The notes under the pieces were generated by a model that was not told where the DNA came from, did not search any database, and saw only the letters and a list, made by a program, of their open reading frames with translations. DNA of 8,346 nucleotides from positions 1-8,346 of the forward strand of contig JBGTKH010000643.1 in the NCBI GenBank assembly GCA_041744735.1. Reading direction: 5' to 3'. Shown in pieces: positions 1 to 5,902 of this stretch (position 1 is the stretch's first letter; each line of letters starts with the position of its first letter). This DNA comes from JBGTKH01 sp041744735 (GTDB lineage: Bacteria > Planctomycetota > Planctomycetia > Pirellulales > Pirellulaceae). Position numbers and translations under genes: made by a program.

Positions 1-8
1 CGACTGTC

Positions 9-1040
9 GTGTTGTGCGCCGGCGCGTGTGGGCTGGGGATGCTCAGTACGATGTTCCGTCCCGACCCAACGGTAGTGCAGCCAACCGTGCCCACCGACCC
101 GGCACAACCGCCGATTGCGGTCAACCCGTCGATTCCTTCAAGGTCTTCTGCGCCGCCGGGGTCATTCGCGAATCCCTACAATGTTACGCACGCGTTGGCC
201 GACCTGCGTTCCGGCGAATCCGCGGGCCGCACCAGTGCGCTACTATTCTTGCAGGACGCGGATGTCGATCCGGCGCAACAAGCCGCCGTTGCCCGCGCGC
301 TCGAAGCGCAGCTTGCGAATCCGAGAGCCCATTACCTGGCTGCCAGAGCACTCGGCAGGTGGGGCGACAAGGACAGCGTGGACGCGTTGATCCGCGTCAT
401 GGAAACAACTGACTCCAACCCGTTACCCAACGCAATGGTCCGCAGCGAATCGCGTCTCGCGTTGGGCAAGCTCGGCGACTTGCGAGCAACCGCGACGGTC
501 GCCAAATGTCTGGCAAATGGGTCTGATGTATCTGGCGCTCGCATCGCCCTGGAAGCCCTCGGGTCTGAAACCGCCCCGGCCGTTGTACCTCACCTGAACC
601 ATCCAGACTGGTCGGTGCGCCTAGCTTCCCGACAGTTACTACAAAAGTTTGGTGTTACCGGCGACGTTCTGATCGAGCAATCGCTGCGTGATCTCTCGTC
701 CAATGAGCTGGAACAGCGAAAGGCTGCTGCTGATTGGTTCAAAACTGTTCCGGTCAACGAAGCGTATCGCGTCCGTGTCGCACGAGCTTTGGAACCGTTG
801 CTTTCCGAAGCTGACTCGATAACCAGGGTCGCAGGCGTCGAGGCACTGAAAATCTGGGTGACTACCGATAACACGCCGAAGCTGGTCGAAATGTTGAAAT
901 CGACGGACTTCGTGGTCAGGGACGGCGCCATGACCATGCTGCTGCAGTTAAATGACCCGGCGTCTTACGCAGGCATCGCCGGCCAGCTCGAAAGTGACCC
1001 CGGGCAGAGACACGCCGCGAGTCACGCCTTAAAAAAATAG
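9..1040 (+). CDS. Still-open first part of the broken HEAT-repeat gene
   Basis: This is the portion of the disrupted gene that can still be translated, about 343 residues when counted from GTG 9. Residues 1-16 are hydrophobic, about 20-55 are Pro/Ser/Thr-rich, and about 60-343 are HEAT/PBS-lyase-like helical pairs (for example AARALGRWGDKDSVDALIRV and HPDWSVRLASRQLLQKFG). The hydrophobic segment already starts before GTG 9 with no ribosome binding site visible, so this is not the true N-terminus. HEAT arrays act as protein-binding scaffolds; no catalytic motif is seen. If expressed, the product would lack the SHD1 domain. It is part of the pseudogene entry covering the full locus. Confidence 0.55.
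   Translation: MLCAGACGLGMLSTMFRPDPTVVQPTVPTDPAQPPIAVNPSIPSRSSAPPGSFANPYNVTHALADLRSGESAGRTSALLFLQDADVDPAQQAAVARALEAQLANPRAHYLAARALGRWGDKDSVDALIRVMETTDSNPLPNAMVRSESRLALGKLGDLRATATVAKCLANGSDVSGARIALEALGSETAPAVVPHLNHPDWSVRLASRQLLQKFGVTGDVLIEQSLRDLSSNELEQRKAAADWFKTVPVNEAYRVRVARALEPLLSEADSITRVAGVEALKIWVTTDNTPKLVEMLKSTDFVVRDGAMTMLLQLNDPASYAGIAGQLESDPGQRHAASHALKK
1031..1037 (+). other. A7 run, slippery-type heptamer at the frameshift point
   Basis: In the incoming frame the bases are read as ttA AAA AAA followed by TAG. This is the A AAA AAA arrangement that supports -1 ribosomal slippage, and a polymerase adding one A would have the same effect. Either event restores L-K-K-I-G and the HEAT repeat. 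I see no strong stimulatory hairpin directly downstream, and a second stop lies 153 bases further on. A simple deletion from an A8 run is therefore the likelier explanation. Confidence 0.4.
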
Positions 1041-1192
1041 GCCCGGCAGCCGAGACCGCAGTGATTCCCTATCTGCGCAGTGCGAACCCCGAAGTACAAG
1101 CGGAAACCTGCCGAATTCTAGAAGTCATCGGCACGCAACAGTCGTTGGCCGAGTTGATGCCGCTGGCCGGCAGTCCCAATCCGGCCACGTAA

Positions 1193-1471
1193 CTCTGGGC
1201 CGGGAGCGCCTTCAGCGCCATTAGTTCTCGGTCGGGCACGAGCGTCCAGCCGCCAGCCGTCGGCCAGCCGTCCGCTGCCCCCGCGCAAGCGGTGATGCGC
1301 ACCTGGACGGACAGCACCGGCCAATTCAAGGTGGACGCCGAGTTCGTCGACTTCAAGGACGGCCAAGCCAACCTGCGCAAAGCCGACGGGACGATGATTT
1401 CGATGCCCATGCTACGGCTCAGCACGGCGGATCAAGAATTCATCCGCGAGGAACTGCGCCGCCGGAAATGA
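1193..1471 (+). pseudogene. SHD1-domain segment detached from the HEAT-repeat gene
   Basis: After the TAA at 1190-1192 the same phase reads LWAGSAFSAI, then a Pro/Ala/Ser linker. It ends in a compact domain beginning RTWTDSTGQFKVDAEFVDF, with KDGQANLRKADGT, then a basic tail RREELRRRK-like and TGA. The RxWTDxxGxFxVxAEFxxxxDGxVxLxKxDG pattern is that of the SHD1 (Sla1 homology domain 1) family. In planctomycetes it typically sits at the end of secreted or membrane-anchored repeat proteins. A restart at GTG 1292 or ATG 1295 would give only about 58 residues, and I see no convincing ribosome binding site. I therefore treat it as the remnant 3' end of the broken gene, not as a separate gene. Confidence 0.65.
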
Positions 1472-1557
1472 GACGCTGCCCGCGGCTTGCAGCGACGATT
1501 CGAGTGATTGTTACGCGTGATCTGAGAACGTAAGGCTTACTCGAAAGGGAGATTGAA

Positions 1558-2136
1558 ATGTTAAGGTCATCACTATGTCTCATCGTCGTGTTGAGTTTTT
1601 GGAACGCGGCCGGCGCACAGGACGAAAGCGAAATCGTCACTGCATTGCTCAAGTCGTGCCAAGACGAGGAAGCGTCTGTCAGGTTTAATGCCCTTGCCGT
1701 GTTGGCGAGTATCGCGCCGCAGTCAAACGATGTGATTGATGCTTGTTTACGCGGCCTCCAGGACGAGAATGACACCGTACGTTCGGCGGCCCTTCGGTCG
1801 CTCGTGAGAACGAATGCCGATACAGAGGTCAAGGTTCGTGCGCTGGTTGGTGCGATCAACGAAACCGGGTTTAAAGCCGCGTTTGTGCAAGGTGAATTGG
1901 CGAGAATTGGCGAACCCGCGGTACCCCAGTTGGTCGAAGCGATGAAAGTCAAGGAGACCAGACTATCGGCACTCTCCACCTTGTATCATTTCGGCAATAA
2001 GGCACGGGCCGCCATTCCCGCGGTGTTGGAAGCTCTGGAGGATGAAGATCCTAAGGTGCGGCGCCAAGCCGTATACTGTCTCGGACAAATCGCCGGCAAA
2101 TCTACGCCAGAAACTTCCGCACCACGTTCGCCGTGA
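1558..2136 (+). CDS. Secreted HEAT-repeat protein, probably C-terminally truncated
   Basis: Start: ATG 1558 is preceded by AAAGGGAG about 7 bases upstream, a good ribosome binding site. Residues 1-20 form a classic signal peptide (basic start, LCLIVVLSFW core, AGA before Q21), so the product is probably exported. Residues 24-180 hold four to five HEAT/PBS-lyase-type repeats (VRFNALAVLASIA, DTVRSAALRSLVR, FVQGELARIGEPAVPQLVEA, DPKVRRQAVYCLGQIAGK). No catalytic residues are seen; a binding scaffold is the usual role. The last residues (STPETSAPRSP) do not look like a repeat. They are encoded on DNA that is the antisense of the neighbour's final codons, and the two genes overlap tail to tail by 35 bases. 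This suggests that the original 3' end was replaced. It lies 86 bases after the broken HEAT/SHD1 gene and may be its former operon partner. Confidence 0.75.
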   Translation: MLRSSLCLIVVLSFWNAAGAQDESEIVTALLKSCQDEEASVRFNALAVLASIAPQSNDVIDACLRGLQDENDTVRSAALRSLVRTNADTEVKVRALVGAINETGFKAAFVQGELARIGEPAVPQLVEAMKVKETRLSALSTLYHFGNKARAAIPAVLEALEDEDPKVRRQAVYCLGQIAGKSTPETSAPRSP

Positions 2137-3688
2137 TTCGCGACACGGCTTCATCGACCAGCAGCGAACTGGGCCAGCAGATGGAGCCGACGGAGAAGAC
2201 TGCGGCACCGTGCGGCGGGTGGTGGATCACCATTTCGCCGCCGCCGTTGTCGGGGTTCAGGCCCTTGGCCAGCAGGTGCGTGTTGGCCGGCGAACTGGGC
2301 GACATTTTGTCGGTCTCGTGGCCCGAAGCGCCGCCGGGGATTCGCTGGTGCTGACACTTCTCGCCGAAGATGTCGCCGTTTTTCAGACCCGTTCCCTCGA
2401 ACACCCAATGCGTTTCGTCGATCACGCGGTATGGAGCAGCGGTCATGATGGCCACGTCGGTGTAGGCGATGCCTAGCAGGTTCGCTTCCGATTCGTGCCG
2501 CAGGTGAAAGCGGCTCTCGAACGTGCTGCCATGTGCCTTCAGCCGCCGGTTGTCGTCATTGCGGTAGATGCAGGTCTGCTCGTCCAGAAACTCGACGTCG
2601 CAATTCAGTCCGTTGCCTCCCAAATACATCAGCCGCCCGCCGCGCTCGAAGACCCACGACTTCAACTTGAAATACATCTGGCTGGACCAGTACTCGGGAT
2701 GCGTGCTGATGATCAGCAGCTTGTAGTCGTCCAGATTCAACGTGCCGAAGTGGAATTGCGTTTCGGCGTACAGGTCGTAGTCGATCCGCTCGCGCTCCAG
2801 CCACCCCAGCAATCGCCACTCGGCCGGCGCCACGTGACACGCCGCGCGGCCTTCGATCGGATCGGTCACTTGCACGTCTTCGGGAATGTGATTGATTGGT
2901 TCGGGGCGATCGAACGACAGCGGATCGTAGTCCGTGGTGTCGTAGTTCACGTGCGTGGGATCGGTGTAGCGGCGCAGCTCCAGCCGCGCGTTCACCGTCG
3001 GCGTGGGCGGCAGCCGGTCGGGATGGATATAGTTGCTGCGGCCGCCGAAGCTGTTGTACGCATTCCAATTGATGTTCGACGCCAGCACCGCGACCTTCGC
3101 CCGCGGCTTAGCCGGCGCGACGATCCACGGGAACGAGAAGAACGCGCCCGATTCGGTCTTGGCATGGAAGTAGTACAGGCCCGACTGCTGAGGCGCGGCG
3201 ACGAACTGCTTGTGATGCGGGCTGGTGTAGCCGAACTTGTTCCATTGCACGCCGCTCTGCGTGTAGTCGCCGTCGGGCGTGATTTGCACGGTGGCTCGCG
3301 GGCCGTGCTCGTCGAACCAGCCGATGTTGCGGACGAATTCTTTTCGCCAGCCGTACCGCCACAGCTCCAGCTTGTACGCTTCCGCCGCGTGCACGCGGAA
3401 TTCGCTCTTCTCGCCCGCCCGCACCCACTTCGGCCACGCAGAGCCCAGCAAACAATCCTTGAGCAGCCGAAACTGAAACGGCGGCCCGTCGCCAACCTTG
3501 ATGCTGACCCGCTTCGATCCATACCCCGCCTTGGCCAACGTCACACGATACATCCCCGGCTCCAACTCCGCATGCACAGCCCCCGTCGCGCGCGAACGAA
3601 CCTCGACGCTTCCTTGTTGGTTTTCGAACTCCAACTGAACATCCGGCAAAGCGACGTACCGTTCGTCGCTGACGTAACCTATGAGCAT
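2102..3688 (-). CDS. N,N-dimethylformamidase large-subunit-like protein (DMFA2_C family) with an added N-terminal beta domain
   Basis: Start: ATG 3688 has GGGGA about 7 bases upstream. ATG 3694 is the alternative, and longer versions would run into the upstream toxin remnant. Length is 528 residues. Residues 1-62 resemble a carboxypeptidase-regulatory-like beta-sandwich (ELEPGMYRVTLAKAGYGSKRVSI). Residues 70-528 match the catalytic part of dimethylformamidase beta subunits: ELWRYG near 108, NAYNSFGGRSNY at 209-220, HPEYWS at 330-335, GGNG at 357-360, ASGHETD at 454-460 and GSICWPSSL at 501-509. Known: the Paracoccus enzyme hydrolyses dimethylformamide with a mononuclear iron held by two Tyr and one Glu. 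By spacing I infer Y211, Y254 and E332 here. The family large subunit is about 760 residues, so the N-terminal part differs, and no small-subunit gene is nearby. The substrate is unknown; an amide is the best guess. No signal peptide is seen. The 3' end overlaps the HEAT gene. Confidence 0.75.
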   Translation of the reverse strand: MLIGYVSDERYVALPDVQLEFENQQGSVEVRSRATGAVHAELEPGMYRVTLAKAGYGSKRVSIKVGDGPPFQFRLLKDCLLGSAWPKWVRAGEKSEFRVHAAEAYKLELWRYGWRKEFVRNIGWFDEHGPRATVQITPDGDYTQSGVQWNKFGYTSPHHKQFVAAPQQSGLYYFHAKTESGAFFSFPWIVAPAKPRAKVAVLASNINWNAYNSFGGRSNYIHPDRLPPTPTVNARLELRRYTDPTHVNYDTTDYDPLSFDRPEPINHIPEDVQVTDPIEGRAACHVAPAEWRLLGWLERERIDYDLYAETQFHFGTLNLDDYKLLIISTHPEYWSSQMYFKLKSWVFERGGRLMYLGGNGLNCDVEFLDEQTCIYRNDDNRRLKAHGSTFESRFHLRHESEANLLGIAYTDVAIMTAAPYRVIDETHWVFEGTGLKNGDIFGEKCQHQRIPGGASGHETDKMSPSSPANTHLLAKGLNPDNGGGEMVIHHPPHGAAVFSVGSICWPSSLLVDEAVSRITANVVRKFLA

Positions 3689-3690
3689 TA

Positions 3691-3753
3691 TCATTCCCCG
3701 AATTGAGTTGCGAGGATGAACGAGAGAAAGGCATGGGTGAGCAGTATCCTCAT
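3691..3753 (-). pseudogene. Remnant of a VapC-type PIN-domain toxin (N-terminal 13 codons)
   Basis: Reading leftwards from ATG 3753, whose ATGA overlaps the stop of the Phd-type antitoxin, gives MRILLTHAFLSFI, then LATQFGE and TGA at 3693-3691. The family start is typically MRILLDTHAFLWFI. The Asp that would be the first metal-binding acidic residue is missing by a clean three-base deletion, and the Trp has become Ser. After codon 13 all similarity ends. The stop overlaps the possible ATG of the dimethylformamidase-like gene. The ATGA overlap is the normal antitoxin-toxin arrangement, which supports the identification even though the remnant is very short. It cannot encode an active nuclease. 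Confidence 0.65.
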
Positions 3754-3980
3754 CCCATGTACTCCTCAAAATCCTTGAGGTGTTCAACGTCGTCAGCAAT
3801 GATCGTCAGAATATCCTTGGCGCTGCCGGCGCGGCGGGGCTTCCGCATCGGCAACTCCGCGGCCAGCAATCGAGCGACCGGCTGTTCGTTTCGCGTAATG
3901 ACGACGGTTTCGCCCAAAGAGAGATGCTCGATCAATTCCGGAAGATTGGCCTGCGCTTCGGCAATCGTTACGGTGGTCAT
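3750..3980 (-). CDS. Phd/YefM-family antitoxin, now without its toxin
   Basis: A 76-residue protein. ATG 3980 is chosen because AGGAA lies about 9 bases upstream and MTTVTIAEAQANLPELIEHL is the usual start of the family; a TTG start at 3998 would add six residues. Residues 1-50 are the DNA-binding, dimer-forming Phd fold (AQANLPELIEHLSLGETVVIT, RNEQPVARLL). Residues 51-76 are the flexible toxin-binding tail (KDILTIIADDVEHLKDFEEYM). Tails of this type normally pair with a VapC nuclease encoded immediately downstream. Here only 13 toxin codons remain. Phd proteins usually repress their own operon. The second gene of a short leftward operon, it follows another antitoxin by 32 bases. It may now act as an orphan regulator or as an anti-addiction protein against related toxins (inference). 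Confidence 0.85.
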   Translation of the reverse strand: MTTVTIAEAQANLPELIEHLSLGETVVITRNEQPVARLLAAELPMRKPRRAGSAKDILTIIADDVEHLKDFEEYMG

Positions 3981-4012
3981 ACTTGAAATTCCTGTCAACT
4001 CTTCAACCGAAT

Positions 4013-4243
4013 CTACTTACGATCCTCGTAAATCTCCTCCAGGATTTGGTCATCGTCTTCTGTCCACGAGTCGGCCATCATGCCGCCGGCCGTTTCCGTG
4101 CAACCCGGCGTCCAACCAGGCGGCGGCCCGGGAAGCCGCTTCGCTCGCAGAATCACTTCGACCCTTTCGCCGTCCGCGATCCCAGGATCTTCGGTCAACT
4201 CAATGGTCTTGCCGTGAATCACGCCATGCAGTGTCAGGTTCAT
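4013..4243 (-). CDS. Small AF2212/VapB-like antitoxin
   Basis: A 76-residue protein with ATG 4243 preceded by GGAGG about 8 bases upstream, a strong ribosome binding site. Residues 1-34 (LTLHGVIHGKTIELTEDPGI, DGERVEVILRA) are the short beta-rich N-terminal domain of the AF2212/UPF0165-like antitoxins. They are followed by a Pro/Gly linker and an acidic C-terminus ending ILEEIYEDRK. Tails of this DxxxEEIxxDRK form usually precede a VapC toxin. No toxin follows: the next gene, after 32 bases, is the Phd-type antitoxin, and that spacer shows no toxin remnant. A TACAAT -10-like element at 4275-4280 could start this operon, but no matching -35 is visible. Family assignment is by N- and C-terminal pattern; the partner is unknown. 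Confidence 0.65.
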   Translation of the reverse strand: MNLTLHGVIHGKTIELTEDPGIADGERVEVILRAKRLPGPPPGWTPGCTETAGGMMADSWTEDDDQILEEIYEDRK

Positions 4244-4445
4244 CGATTTTCCTCCGCACTTCTACGTGACGTCGATTGTACGCGACTCCAAGCGGTGCTG
4301 GTTGCTTCATTCTAGCCGCACCCACCAACAACGCCAGCAGAGTCTTTCTTTGCGCGGCGAATGGCGAGTGCGCAAGAGAAAGTGCCACGGCGGCGGTGGG
4401 CCGGACGTGGCACTTGATGTTGTCGCGCGAAAAGTAAAGAGGCAC
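4244..4445. other. Intergenic region between the antitoxin operon and the coiled-coil protein gene
   Basis: About 200 bases with no credible coding region. It holds the leader and probable promoter of the antitoxin operon at its left end (TACAAT at 4275-4280 on the - strand). A long inverted repeat lies at 4380-4415 near the end of the coiled-coil gene. A weaker 6-bp inverted repeat (TTGCGC/GCGCAA) lies around 4350-4375. Confidence 0.5.
4380..4415 (-). terminator. Probable terminator hairpin of the coiled-coil protein gene
   Basis: A perfect 10-bp inverted repeat, AAGTGCCACG at 4380-4389 and CGTGGCACTT at 4406-4415, encloses a 16-base GC-rich loop. It begins 31 bases after the stop of the leftward gene, and on that strand the stem runs into a pyrimidine-rich TTTCTCTT tract. 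The tract is not pure T, so termination may be partial. An alternative reading is a REP-like dispersed palindrome; no second copy occurs in this window. Confidence 0.5.
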
Positions 4446-5153
4446 TTAGTCGCGTTCGGGTTGTCGATCGGGCGCGCGTTCACCTTCTGGTTTGCGTTCG
4501 GGCTCTCTGCGCGGCTCGTCGCCTTCGCGGCGTTCGGGCGGCCGATCGGCGCCGAGTTCTTGCTCGAGCTTGCGGGCGTGCGCGATCACTTGTTCGGCCA
4601 GATCATTCAGGCCGGCGGCGCGCAGATGTTCGACTGCGGCTCGCAGGTGCTGCATCTTGGCTTGAGGACCGCCAGCGCTGCCGCCGTAGCGTGCCAGAAT
4701 CTCGCGGCCTTCGCGTTCAAGCTGAGCGGCCTTCTCGACCTCGCCGGCTTCACGCAGCTTGGCAATCTCGCGGCGCAGATTCTCCAAGCGTTCACGTACT
4801 TCCGCGGGCACTTGCGGTTGACGCGGCGCGTCACGCTCGCCGCCGCCACGCAACGTTTCTAGTCTGCCGCGCAGTTCCTGAAACTCCTTAATCTTCGCTT
4901 CCGCTGCGTCGGCCTTGCCCGCCGCCTTCAACTCGCGCACTTCGGCTTCCAATTGCTGCAGCCGCTCTTGAATCTTCGCCGCTTCCGCAGCCTTTTCGCC
5001 TTCGCCCTCGGCACGTTCGCGGCGCTCTTCGCGCGGCTGTTCGCGTGGTTCTTCTCGCGGTTCGTCGGCCAGCGAGACGTTCGACAGGACCGCCGCCGCG
5101 ACCACTGCCAGTCCATACACGGCCCACTTCCCAATCTCTCCAAGCGCTTTCAT
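4446..5153 (-). CDS. Exported coiled-coil protein with three 34-residue repeats
   Basis: A 235-residue protein. ATG 5153 has AAAGGAG about 6 bases upstream, an excellent ribosome binding site. Residues 1-29 are a signal peptide or anchor (KWAVYGLAVVAAAVL core, likely cut near SLA-D). Residues 30-55 are an Arg/Glu/Pro low-complexity stretch. Then come three repeats of one helical unit: residues 65-98 (LQQLEAEVRELKAAGKADAA...), 123-156 (LENLRREIAKLREAGEVEKA...) and 167-200 (MQHLRAAVEHLRAAGLNDLA...). The shared pattern is LxxLxxxVxxLRxAGxxDxAxxxxxxxxxL. The tail (201-235) is again Arg/Glu/Pro-rich. I do not recognise a named family, although LRAAGLxDLAEQ-type units recur in planctomycete hypothetical proteins. 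The composition suggests a periplasmic, highly charged helical protein; the function is unknown. Confidence 0.75.
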   Translation of the reverse strand: MKALGEIGKWAVYGLAVVAAAVLSNVSLADEPREEPREQPREERRERAEGEGEKAAEAAKIQERLQQLEAEVRELKAAGKADAAEAKIKEFQELRGRLETLRGGGERDAPRQPQVPAEVRERLENLRREIAKLREAGEVEKAAQLEREGREILARYGGSAGGPQAKMQHLRAAVEHLRAAGLNDLAEQVIAHARKLEQELGADRPPERREGDEPRREPERKPEGERAPDRQPERD

Positions 5154-5173
5154 AACCGGTCTCCTTTCAATTG

Positions 5174-5195
5174 TGCCGGGCAGATTGTCCCGGCA
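5174..5195 (-). promoter_or_regulatory. Hairpin in the leader of the coiled-coil protein gene
   Basis: A perfect 7-bp inverted repeat, TGCCGGG at 5174-5180 and CCCGGCA at 5189-5195, with an 8-base loop. It lies about 20 bases upstream of the start codon and just before the ribosome binding site (about 5159-5165). It may affect leader stability or translation. Nothing identifies it as a known riboswitch class. Confidence 0.3.
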
Positions 5196-5254
5196 ATCAC
5201 GAGGTGGATACGAACGAGCAACACAAAGATTAGTGCGCCCAGAATTCGATCATG

Positions 5255-5283
5255 ATTATCGAACACGAACGGCAGCATTGCAA
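5255..5283 (-). promoter_or_regulatory. Candidate sigma70-type promoter for the coiled-coil protein gene
   Basis: On the - strand: TTGCAA (5283-5278, four of six consensus bases), a 17-base spacer, then GATAAT (5260-5255, five of six). Transcription would begin near 5248, giving a leader of roughly 95 bases that contains the 5174-5195 hairpin. The spacing is ideal, but planctomycete promoters are poorly characterised. Confidence 0.4.
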
Positions 5284-5323
5284 GTGGCTGAACGGCTGAC
5301 CCCACCCTTAGCGGCCTGTTGAT

Positions 5324-5437
5324 TTATTTGGACAGTTGACGTTCGACTGTAACGCCGGCTTTGGCGACGTCGGCCACGGCCGAACGAATCGCCTCTTCGA
5401 GCGTCGGCGCCTGACGGTGGAAGTGGACGCCGGCAAC
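5324..5437 (-). pseudogene. C-terminal remnant of a small hypothetical protein
   Basis: The - strand frame ending at TAA 5326-5324 reads VAGVHFHRQAPTLEEAIRSA, then VADVAKAGVTVERQLSK, 37 residues in all. It resembles the C-terminus of small planctomycete or proteobacterial hypothetical proteins with a VxFxREAPTLEEAIxSAIxDVxxAGVxVxRVE pattern. Upstream of about 5437 the frame is only the antisense of the neighbouring integrase remnant and then of the tRNA, so the N-terminal part of the protein is gone. There is no start codon or ribosome binding site at the beginning of the recognisable part. The match is from memory of a family pattern and may be coincidental. Confidence 0.4.
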
Positions 5438-5439
5438 GC

Positions 5440-5717
<278 letters not shown>

Positions 5718-5758
5718 AACTTGCGCGGCAAAAAACGCCTCGCTCATCGCAGCAGCAC

Positions 5759-5787
5759 ACCCTATCACCTGCCTTTTTTGCTGTCAA
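5759..5787 (-). promoter_or_regulatory. Promoter of tRNA-Ala
   Basis: On the - strand: a perfect -35 TTGACA (5787-5782), exactly 17 bases, then TAGGGT (5764-5759) as -10 (T, A and final T conserved). The start would be near 5752, about 35 bases before the mature tRNA. A G/C-rich stretch just downstream would fit stringent control of a stable RNA (inference). The element is flanked by an 8-bp inverted repeat (5737-5744 and 5787-5794). Confidence 0.65.
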
Positions 5788-5831
5788 GCGAGGCAGCGCA
5801 GCGGTGATGACATCGAGCGGGTTCGGGGTTA

Positions 5832-5902
5832 CGATTTTCAGTTTTGGCGGGGAAGTGATTCGCGATGCAAGGCGGCATGCTAACCGCCAAAACTGAAAAT
5901 CG
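5832..5902. repeat. Perfect 19-bp inverted repeat with 33-base spacer
   Basis: CGATTTTCAGTTTTGGCGG at 5832-5850 is repeated in exact reverse complement at 5884-5902. Three further G/C pairs (5826-5828 with 5906-5908) lie just outside. It sits in the gap between the divergently transcribed tRNA-Ala and the pyrophosphohydrolase gene, ending 49 bases before the latter's ATG. The AT-rich arms differ in composition from the surroundings. It encodes nothing. It could be a miniature transposable or REP-like element, or a binding site or hairpin in the leader of the downstream gene. No second copy is visible here. Confidence 0.8.

Larger units (their letters stand above)
3..1471 (+). pseudogene. HEAT-repeat protein with C-terminal SHD1 domain, disrupted by frameshift and stop; 5' end outside window
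   Basis: Seen: the frame is open from the window edge and begins with a hydrophobic stretch (TVVLCAGACGLGMLSTMF), probably a membrane anchor. A Pro-rich linker and a long array of HEAT-like helical repeats follow. The frame stops at TAG 1038-1040 just after an A7 run (1031-1037). One base earlier in phase, the repeat continues exactly as expected (LKKIGPAAETAVIPYL). It then hits TAA at 1190-1192 and carries on in the same phase through a Pro/Ala linker into an SHD1 domain ending at TGA 1469-1471. Known: planctomycetes carry many proteins with a membrane anchor, repeats and SHD1; their role is not established. Inferred: one ancestral gene with two lesions, one lost A and probably CAA to TAA. 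A sequencing indel could explain the first lesion but not the second. The true start lies upstream; GTG at 9 is only the first start-like codon here. Confidence 0.75.

Noticed and set aside
1031..1471. Programmed -1 frameshift producing a full HEAT/SHD1 protein
   Set aside because: The heptamer and phase fit, but an in-frame TAA at 1190 blocks the shifted product before the SHD1 domain, and no strong downstream structure is visible. Kept only as a point to check.
2495..3706. A 403-codon open frame on the + strand
   Set aside because: It is exactly antisense to the dimethylformamidase-like gene, which has clear catalytic motifs. The antisense product is Arg/Val/Gln-rich with no recognisable domain, as expected for a GC-rich shadow frame.
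3689..3799. N-terminal extension of the dimethylformamidase-like protein to 3799
   Set aside because: The extra residues are an out-of-phase reading of the antitoxin 3' end and the VapC remnant. ATG 3688 has a properly spaced GGGGA and begins the beta domain.
4266..4862. A 198-codon + strand frame opposite the coiled-coil gene
   Set aside because: It is antisense of a low-complexity Glu/Arg/Ala-rich gene, which gives a Phe/Ala/Leu-rich shadow; there is no family resemblance.
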